Source: Candidatus Stahliibacteriota bacterium
GTDB taxonomy: Bacteria > Hydrothermota > UBA3073 > JACQXS01
Assembly (NCBI GenBank): GCA_016208615.1
Contig: JACQXS010000045.1
Coordinates: 5,719-52,903, forward strand
Direction: 5' to 3'
Length of the DNA: 47,185 nucleotides
Below are positions 40,645 through 47,185 of the stretch, in pieces (position 1 is the first letter of the stretch; every line of letters begins with the position of its first letter). Under the pieces are notes generated by a model. The model was not told the DNA's origin. It made no database searches and was given only the letters and a program-made list of their open reading frames with translations. The position numbers were made by a program, and so were the translations under genes.

Positions 40645-42384
40645 TCATTGGCTTGTCAAGAACTGCTTATCGTATAATTCTTTATAAACTGGACAGTTCT
40701 CATAAAGTTCTTGGTGCTTGCCTTCGCCAACAATTTTATGATTATCCAAAACAATTATCTTATCTGCATTACGAATTGTAGATAGTCTATGGGCAATTAT
40801 AAATGTAGTCCGCTCCTTTATTAGTGGTGCAAGTGCATTTTGGATAAGTCTCTCTGACTCTGAATCAAGATTAGAAGTCGCTTCATCAAAGATTAGGAGT
40901 TTGGGGTTTTTGACAATCACTCTTGCTATAGCAATTCGCTGACGCTCACCACCAGATAGATTTACTCCGCGTTCACCTACTTTTGTGTCATAGCCGTATG
41001 GTAGTTTTTGAATAAATTCAGCAGCAAATGCAAGGTTAGCCGCTTCCTCTATCTTTTCAGCTTCTGCATTAGGGTTGCCAAATTTGATATTTTCTTTAAT
41101 CGTATCAGAGAACAGGAAAGTCTCCTGAGCTACTATACCTATATTCTTGCGTAATGAACTAATCGTTGCATTAGAGATGTCTTCTCCATCAATCAATATC
41201 TTTCCATTTTGGGGGTCATAAAATCTTGGAATAAGCGAGACAAGTGTAGTCTTACCAACGCCACTCCTTCCCACAATAGCAATCGTTTCGTTTGGAGTTG
41301 CTTCAAATGATATATTATCAAGAACTTTTTCCTCTCCATTGTAAGAGAAAGATACATTCTGAAAAATTACCTTCCCTTCTTTTATCTTAATATCTTTTTC
41401 GCCTCCCCTTTCTGGTGCAACATCCAGCATCTCAAATATACGCTCACAAGCAGCGAGTGACTGCTGAATACTAATATTAAGATTAAAAAGACTTCTTGCG
41501 GGGTCAAATAAGTATCTTATAAATGAGTTAAAGGCAATAAGCCCACCAACAGTAAGACTGCCTATCATAATTTCTCTGCAACCATACCAGATTAAAACTA
41601 CGGGACCAGCTGATGATATGATAACCGAAGATATTGATGCAAGTGTAGCCGTAATATCAAGTCTCACATTTTGGCGAACGGCTTCCTTTACACTACGGAG
41701 CTGGCGTAAGGTTGCACGCTTTTCACCTGTAAAAGCTTTTATTAGGGAGACTGCGGAAAGTAGTTCTTGAAGGTCTTTTTGCACCAGGGCATACTTTTCA
41801 CGCACATTATGACTCATATTCCTAATCCGCTTGTTAAATATTTGTAAGGATAGTAGATAAAATGGTAATATCCCAAAACAAATACAAGCAAGCTTTGGAT
41901 GGATATATATAGTACAAGCAACCCCTGCAATAAAAGTTAGAGTACTTTGAACAAATGAGACAAGCGTATCCGCTAAAAGCCCATGAACTGCATCTACATC
42001 ACCAGAAAGCCGTGACATAAGGTAGCCAGTCTCCTTTTTATGGAAAAAGGAGAGCGATAACTTTTGAATATGGGCAAAAAGTTTGATTCTTATATCAAAT
42101 AATACCCTTCCCCCGAAAGTAGTGAGCAGGAATGATTGTATAAAGACTGAACTTGCTCGCACAAACAGTACCCCAATAAGTACAAACCCAATGATATTAA
42201 GAATCTTAAATGACTTTAATACTATAACCTTATCAATCAGATATTTAGTGAGAAAGGGCATTGGGAGCTGCAATCCAACACCAAGTAGCATAAAGAAAAA
42301 GGCAATTACTCCTTTCTTCCAATAGGGCTTGAGAAAACCCAAAAATCTCCTGATAGTATGGAGAGTAGATAGCTTATTATTCAT
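40645..42384 (-). CDS. ABC exporter, fused permease-ATPase (MsbA-like)
   Basis: The 579-residue half-transporter has six membrane helices (about 20-310) and a nucleotide-binding domain with Walker A GRSGVGKTT (about 370), Q loop VAQETFLFSD, signature LSGGERQRIAIAR (about 478), Walker B KLLIFDEATS and the switch His in IIAHRLSTI. It works as a homodimer or with a partner and probably exports lipid, lipid-linked glycan or a drug. It converges with the M16 gene with 14 nt between them. A TTGACA-16-TAATAA promoter ends 6 nt before the ATG. Confidence 0.92.
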   Translation of the reverse strand: MNNKLSTLHTIRRFLGFLKPYWKKGVIAFFFMLLGVGLQLPMPFLTKYLIDKVIVLKSFKILNIIGFVLIGVLFVRASSVFIQSFLLTTFGGRVLFDIRIKLFAHIQKLSLSFFHKKETGYLMSRLSGDVDAVHGLLADTLVSFVQSTLTFIAGVACTIYIHPKLACICFGILPFYLLSLQIFNKRIRNMSHNVREKYALVQKDLQELLSAVSLIKAFTGEKRATLRQLRSVKEAVRQNVRLDITATLASISSVIISSAGPVVLIWYGCREIMIGSLTVGGLIAFNSFIRYLFDPARSLFNLNISIQQSLAACERIFEMLDVAPERGGEKDIKIKEGKVIFQNVSFSYNGEEKVLDNISFEATPNETIAIVGRSGVGKTTLVSLIPRFYDPQNGKILIDGEDISNATISSLRKNIGIVAQETFLFSDTIKENIKFGNPNAEAEKIEEAANLAFAAEFIQKLPYGYDTKVGERGVNLSGGERQRIAIARVIVKNPKLLIFDEATSNLDSESERLIQNALAPLIKERTTFIIAHRLSTIRNADKIIVLDNHKIVGEGKHQELYENCPVYKELYDKQFLTSQ

Positions 42385-42390
42385 AGCTTT

Positions 42391-42418
42391 TTATTACAGT
42401 AAAAATTCTTTATGTCAA
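42391..42418 (-). promoter_or_regulatory. Promoter of the ABC exporter gene
   Basis: TTGACA (42418-42413), 16-nt spacer, TAATAA (42396-42391), 6 nt to the ATG at 42384. No ribosome site lies between. Confidence 0.5.
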
Positions 42419-42445
42419 GCTATTCTTGGGGATAAAGATTGAGTT

Positions 42446-43022
42446 TTATCTTTTGCTTATAGAAATACCGCCATTCATAGTTGTAAGTTTCACTATTTTT
42501 TCACCCACTAATCCACTTGCCTTGGTATAGATAGGGAAATCCGAGTCTATTTTCCCATTTGTTGCTTTGGCATAAATAGAAAGCGAAGGAATATCAGGTA
42601 AATAGACGGAAATGCCGCCATTCATTGTTTTGAGTGATATATCCGAGGAATCAAAAATAGAATCTACTTCATATGGCTTCACGAGGAATGTAAATCTTAT
42701 AATCTACACCAAAATCTCCTCTTTTATTAGGAAGTTCAGCTTTTATTGAGACACCTTTTTCGTCTTCTGAAATATTAATTTTAATTTTATTGAGCAAATT
42801 TTTTGACTTTTCTACTGAATGCCCTTTTACCTTTTTAGTAGCTTCCATCTTTAATTCTGTCTTATCCCATGAATATATATCAATACCCCCATTTGGGGTA
42901 CTTACATTCAACTTATTTTTAGAACTAAAAGGTAGACTTTTTTCTACAACTTCTTTCTCTATATTACCCATACCCCCTCCTATCCAACTAACGATAAAAC
43001 TTAGTATAATAAAATTAGCCAT
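42446..43022 (-). pseudogene. DUF4097-type beta-strand repeat protein, frameshifted
   Basis: The 5' frame (42669-43022) has a signal-like start (MANFIILSFIVSWIGGG), then NVSTPNGGIDIYSWDKTE and VDYKIYIPREAI-stop. The 3' frame (42446-42682) has ISLKTMNGGISVYLPDIP and VKLTTMNGGISISKR. DUF4097 proteins repeat NGxI strands to build a beta-helix; the conserved central part after YKIYIP is short here, so a deletion plus frameshift is likely. The overlap of the two frames is 14 nt. It probably belonged to the envelope. A sequencing slip alone would not explain the missing rungs. Confidence 0.65.
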
Positions 43023-43073
43023 CTTACCCCCTCATTTCTAAAAATTAAACTGATGACAAACAGATTGTGGAAT

Positions 43074-44435
43074 TTACTTAGGATTTTTACTTTTATGATA
43101 AAATTGTTCAAAAAGTATAAGTTTTTTAGATAAACTATATTTAAAAGTAATACATTCCCTTTCACCTGCAATCATTTTCCTTGCAAGACAACCCCCCATA
43201 CATAAAGGAAGAATTTTGCAATTGCGACATTTCTTTTCATTAAACACATCATCAGAAAGCCAGTGAAATAGATTTTCATTAAATTTAATCTTACCTTCAT
43301 CAATTACTCCTATTTTGAATTCTTCTTTACCTATAACTTCCCAACATTTATATACATTTAATTTAGGGTCAATACCATATCCACTTAATGTATTAGCCAT
43401 ACAATATGTATTTTTAGTAAGCGAGGGTAATTTAATATTCCAATCAGTAGCAAGCAAAGATTTTAAAAAATCTATCTCTAACACTGAATAATCAAAATTA
43501 TCAAAACAATATGATGCCAATGAAGAACTTTCAGAAATTATTTTGCCTAAATATATTTGTACTTTTTCTTTAAGTCCCTCTTCTTTTAATATTTGAAGAA
43601 GCACTTTATAAGAATGTATATTTTGTTTGGAGATATTAACTCTAATTACCAAATTAAATTTTTGAGTGTTTACAACACTTTTAATATTTTGAAGAATAAT
43701 AGAAAAAGTAGGCTTACCTCCCTTAAGTGGTCTGAAAGAATTATGAATTTCTGGTGAGCCATCCAGAGTTACTTGAATTTCTTTTATCCCTATATTTTCT
43801 AAGTTTTTTAATATATTTTCGTGTAATAGATAACCATTTGTTATAAGTGCAGCATTAAATTTACACTTATTTTTTTTGCATATTTGTTTCATTTTATTAG
43901 ATAAGCTAATAATTCTGTTTAATTCTAATAAAGGTTCGCCACCATACCAAGTAATAAATAGTGTCTCTATTTTTGAAACTTTATTAGTCAAAAACTCCAA
44001 TAATTTTTCTTCTTCTGCATCTCCCATTGTTATATTTTTAATTATTTTCTTTTCTCTCTCATAACAATATTTACACTCAAAATTGCACTCTAATGTAGGA
44101 GCAATAGTCAAAGAAAGAACATAATGGCTCATACGAGTAGCCCAGTGTCTTACTTTAAGTATTTGATGGGTCTCGTTCAAGTTTTCATCATATAAAAATC
44201 CTCCTTTTAGAAGTGTTTCAAATAGCTTCTTTTTTTCTTACGTATCTAAAGAGTAATCATTCGGAGATAGAAGAATCTTTTGTATTATTTCGTAGTTTCC
44301 TCTTTTAACATAAGCAAACCCACCACTTATTGCATTAAAAGCAAGAAAAGTATTATCTTCTTTAGACTCTAAAAACAAATTATATCGAGAAACCTTATAC
44401 TTTTTCTTGTTATCCAAATATGTTGATATTTTCAT
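43074..44435 (-). pseudogene. Radical SAM/SPASM peptide maturase interrupted by an in-frame TAA
   Basis: One frame begins at ATG 44435 (MKISTYLDNKKKYKVSRYN), reaches TAA at 44240-44238 after NDYSLDT, and continues in the same frame EKKKLFETLLKGGFLYDENL to the end at 43074. Together, 453 residues match a radical SAM maturase: an N-terminal peptide-recognition region (NTFLAFNAISGGFAYV), the SAM cluster CNFECKYCYE (about 115), TWYGGEPLLE, and a SPASM end CRNCKILPLCMGGCLA (about 401) with further cysteines. Such enzymes modify ribosomally made peptides; no precursor is evident. A late start at a TTG (44180) with GGAGG upstream could still yield the catalytic part. Confidence 0.8.
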
Positions 44436-44447
44436 GGGATTCAAATA

Positions 44448-46460
44448 TTAAAAAATAAAAAGATAGTTTGCTTTTAATAGCAATATTCTTTCATTTAAAC
44501 TAAATTTACCCTCTAAATTATCCCTTGCTTCGTTAACTCCTACATATAAAAAAGATTTAGGCTTAAAATTCCAAGAAAGTAAAATATTAAACTGATGAAT
44601 ATGTGTATCAGTATTAGGTTGAGCATATATTCTAAGATATAAATCTTTATAAATCGCATAATGGAGTGTGGGATAGGCTGTCCAACTCGAATAATCTTGC
44701 CTACCCATTGGATTCCATTCTATAACATTAGTAATATCTACTCCTATATTTAAGTAATTTCTAATTTTCTGGCTTATATAAACGCTTAACATACTATTTG
44801 CACCAAAATAGTCTCTTCTATAATTATACTCTTGAGAATTATAAGAAATATTTAGATTTGCAGAAAATGATTGATAAGGACTATTCCATATACCTATCCA
44901 ATAATAAGTATTATTATAACTCCTGTCTATCTCATAATCATTATTTACTCCTATATTGATACACATACCCCATAGATTGTTAAAAATAGGATTGAGCATT
45001 AAGGTTATGTCCCTACTGTCCTTTGGTTCTTGAAATTCTTTTTTTCTGCTTAAATTTACTCCATAGTAAAACTCTCTAAAAATAAATAAATTATAACTTT
45101 GTGTATTTACACCGATTTTGAAACTTTCTATACCTTTATATGGTGCATATCCTATATGAGATATTTCAAAATCCTTTGATTGATTTAAATACTGTCCATC
45201 CAAAGAAATTTTCTTGCCTATCCAAGAAAAAGTCATAACCCCACCATACCCCGTTTCTTGATTTAATTCGCTTCTCGCTACTAATCCTGTAATTTGGGTT
45301 TGATTCATTCTTAAAGTATAATCTATCCCAACAACATAGTTAGTTATAGAATCATTCTGTTTGCCGACCAAAAAGTTGCCGAGCCAACAATTTTTAAAAA
45401 TGTTCGCCTTTATTCTACTAACTCCATAATTACTTTGTGGCTCGTAAAGGAGACTATTATCCCATTTTGTATATTCCTTACATTCGGTTATAGCTCCAAG
45501 TAATCCGATTTTCAATTTCTTGTAATCTTTCGTTAATGAGCCCCCTGCTATAATTGGAATTTCAGTCCCATCTTGCATCCTTTTACCTATTCTTCGTGAG
45601 TAAAATGGAGTTATAGTTTGCTCATTTGTTCTAAAATATTCTGTATTGGAAGTGAAGAAATCTCGCTTTTCTTGTAAGTAGACTTCATACTTAGATAAAT
45701 TTACAGTATAAGGGTCTGCTTCTATTTGTGCAAAATCGGGGTAAAATGTAGTGTTAAAGTTGCATGTAGAAGATACTCTCCAACTTAAATCTATGCCCTT
45801 TAAAAAGTCAAATTTATCTTCTTCCAATTTAACCGAAGCTACTGGGAAAACTTCTATACCAAAAGACCCTTTAATAGGTTTAATTCCTACTAATTTTCCT
45901 GATTTTGATACTCTTATTCTTTCTTCTTTTAAAAAGGGAGCCCAACTAATTGCTTCTTCTTTAGATGAAATTTCTCTTAAAAAGTTTATATTCCAAATAC
46001 TATCTTTAATAGAAAATCTTAAAGTCCTAAAAGGAATAGATATTTCTGCATTATACCCTTCATCAGTTATTTTTATGCTTCTAACCCATACTCCATCCCA
46101 TCGTTTATCGTATTTTCTTCCATCTAATAAAAGTACTCCATCTTCTTGTACCCCCTCGGCGTTAACCTTAAATAAATATGCATTTTCGTTGGATACTAAT
46201 GGGTCAATTATTACTCCTACATTATCCCCTGCCGCATCATCTCTAAATCCAATCTCTCTATTTACTGGGGAAGAGGAATAGCATTTTAAAAAGACATAAA
46301 TATTTTTCTCATCATAAACCAGATATGCAATAGTTCTTTCGCTACTTTTTACTCCAACAGAGTCTAACTCTCCATCTAATATGGGACTAGATATAGTATA
46401 ATGAGGATAAACATAAACAAAAGAAGAACTTTGTAACACAAACCAAAGCAATAAACTCAT
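44448..46460 (-). CDS. DUF5916-type outer-membrane protein with N-terminal CBM9-like domain
   Basis: The 670-residue protein starts with a signal peptide (MSLLLWFVLQSSSFVYVYP). Residues 20-200 form a CBM9/DOMON-like sandwich (YDEKNIYVFLKCYSSS, DNVGVIIDPL, NAEISIPFRTLRFS, NFLREISSKEEAISWAPF). Then comes the DUF5916 signature (YPDFAQIEADPYTVNLSKYE, LQEKRDFFTSNTEYF) and a barrel of alternating strands ending in an aromatic residue (LLKANYLFIF), typical for outer-membrane insertion. The substrate is unknown. It overlaps the upstream DUF4097-like gene by 4 nt (ATGA), so the two are translationally coupled. Confidence 0.85.
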   Translation of the reverse strand: MSLLLWFVLQSSSFVYVYPHYTISSPILDGELDSVGVKSSERTIAYLVYDEKNIYVFLKCYSSSPVNREIGFRDDAAGDNVGVIIDPLVSNENAYLFKVNAEGVQEDGVLLLDGRKYDKRWDGVWVRSIKITDEGYNAEISIPFRTLRFSIKDSIWNINFLREISSKEEAISWAPFLKEERIRVSKSGKLVGIKPIKGSFGIEVFPVASVKLEEDKFDFLKGIDLSWRVSSTCNFNTTFYPDFAQIEADPYTVNLSKYEVYLQEKRDFFTSNTEYFRTNEQTITPFYSRRIGKRMQDGTEIPIIAGGSLTKDYKKLKIGLLGAITECKEYTKWDNSLLYEPQSNYGVSRIKANIFKNCWLGNFLVGKQNDSITNYVVGIDYTLRMNQTQITGLVARSELNQETGYGGVMTFSWIGKKISLDGQYLNQSKDFEISHIGYAPYKGIESFKIGVNTQSYNLFIFREFYYGVNLSRKKEFQEPKDSRDITLMLNPIFNNLWGMCINIGVNNDYEIDRSYNNTYYWIGIWNSPYQSFSANLNISYNSQEYNYRRDYFGANSMLSVYISQKIRNYLNIGVDITNVIEWNPMGRQDYSSWTAYPTLHYAIYKDLYLRIYAQPNTDTHIHQFNILLSWNFKPKSFLYVGVNEARDNLEGKFSLNERILLLKANYLFIF

Positions 46461-47185
46461 TTTACTTTATTTACAATTTTACCATCAAATCCCTCACAAG
46501 TTATTTCTCCACCATCACATTTTAATATCGCTTCACCACTCCCGTCCTTTAAGTAAATATTACCTATACTATTAGAAATGCTTATTTTACCTCTACAATC
46601 AATGATTTTTATCTCTTTAAAAAAGGCATCTGCTTTTATATCCCCATTTACCTTCTCAAATAATAGTGTATCTCCTTGTGTATGTTCACCAAGTTCTATA
46701 TTCCCGTCAATATTACTAAATGTACTATTACCAATCCCTTTTTCACTTATTATAGTTACTTTACTATTTTTAATACATAGTTCTCCTATCTTTTGTTTAA
46801 TATGAGCTACCCCATTTACATTTAATATCTCAATATTCCCAATAGCCAATGAAATATTTAAGTTCACAGAATCACATAGAGGAAGCCAAATTGTTAAAGT
46901 CTCATCTGGACACTTGGAGTGATAATTTTTAAATACCCCGCTTTTTACAGGTGGACTATGGATAATTCCTACATTCTTATCTGTTTTTTCAACATTAATA
47001 TGAGGGATACCAGTAGTGTCTATTTTCATAGTTCTACCTTCATATTCGGCTTGCTTTTTCGTACTCTCTATATAGGACAGTACCCACTTAGTTTGCAGCC
47101 CAGTAAGTATGGTAATTTCTGCTGCTGTGAACCCCCATTGGGCTGCATTGGCTACGATATAGGCAATAAGATTTTTCTGCCAAGC
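46457..47185 (-). CDS. DUF4097-like beta-helical protein, 5' end beyond the window
   Basis: From ATG 47029 the protein would be 190 residues, made of beta-helix rungs (IGNIEILNVNGVAHIKQKIG, NIDGNIELGEHTQGD, VNGDIKADAFF, SIGNIYLKDGSGEAIL). The same frame stays open upstream to the window edge for another 52 codons, reading AWQKNLIAYIVANAAQWGF and TAAEITILTGLQTKWVLSYI, a helical segment of a kind seen at the start of unrelated hypothetical proteins. So the true start lies outside, or ATG 47029 is used and the upstream frame is another gene fused by a lost stop. An envelope partner of the next gene is inferred from the ATGA overlap. Confidence 0.6.
   Translation of the reverse strand, partial: AWQKNLIAYIVANAAQWGFTAAEITILTGLQTKWVLSYIESTKKQAEYEGRTMKIDTTGIPHINVEKTDKNVGIIHSPPVKSGVFKNYHSKCPDETLTIWLPLCDSVNLNISLAIGNIEILNVNGVAHIKQKIGELCIKNSKVTIISEKGIGNSTFSNIDGNIELGEHTQGDTLLFEKVNGDIKADAFFKEIKIIDCRGKISISNSIGNIYLKDGSGEAILKCDGGEITCEGFDGKIVNKVK

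Overview
The window looks like a chromosome fragment of an uncultivated, AT-rich, anaerobic Gram-negative-type bacterium. The closest match by gene content is the FCB side of the tree, for example candidate phylum WOR-3/Stahlbacteria or a relative. That placement is an inference. It rests on several large exported proteins ending in Por-secretion/FlgD-like C-terminal domains, DUF4097 and DUF5916 envelope proteins, a DUF4159 protein and a Hdr/Flox-type redox cluster.

Layout. 1-11140: surface proteins on the minus strand (BNR-repeat protein, degenerate C25 gingipain-like protein, papain-family protease). Mixed with these are a plus-strand pair (DUF4159 plus an unknown 570-aa protein), a spermidine-synthase-like membrane protein and a DUF35 Zn-ribbon protein. 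11342-21534 (plus): polyprenyl diphosphate synthase, a giant DUF11-repeat surface protein, gap and pgk. 21584: tRNA-Arg(CCG). 21610-33962 (minus): one long redox operon read from a promoter at about 34000. Its order is hdrA, a four-helix S23-like gene, mvhD/floxD-like, floxC-like (interrupted by TAG), hicBA, floxB-like, floxA-like, hdrC, a broken DegT aminotransferase, a HEAT-repeat protein and a short RnfC-like protein. 34086: tRNA-His. 34317-37178 (minus): PQQ-propeller surface protein, GGQ release-factor-like protein, methyltransferase. 37274-40630 (plus): rpsO, pnp and M16 peptidase, with a deletion joining rpsO to pnp. 40645-47185 (minus): ABC exporter, broken DUF4097 gene, radical SAM/SPASM gene interrupted by TAA, DUF5916 barrel protein and a DUF4097-like protein running off the edge.

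How the genes work together. The 21.6-34.0 kb operon probably makes a cytoplasmic NAD(P)H-linked, Hdr-type electron-confurcating/bifurcating complex. FloxA-like takes hydride electrons, FloxB/C-like and MvhD relay them, and HdrA (FAD) and HdrC complete the chain. No hdrB is visible. The surface proteins likely share one secretion route that recognises their C-terminal tails.

Most unusual content. (1) Three 21-bp tandem arrays lie in three gene junctions of the redox operon. Each lies within a small open frame of related heptapeptides that fills the gap. (2) Short GC-rich palindromic or low-complexity elements sit inside coding sequences without breaking the frame; one core (GAGGTGCGACCTC and variants) occurs about seven times in one gene and again at the junction of a domain deletion in the RnfC-like gene. 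(3) hicBA is inserted in the operon between 38-bp direct repeats that duplicate the 3' end of the upstream gene. (4) Several genes are broken by single stops, frameshifts or deletions; each could be a real lesion or an assembly error. (5) Several promoters sit 6-11 nt from the ATG, which suggests leaderless mRNAs.
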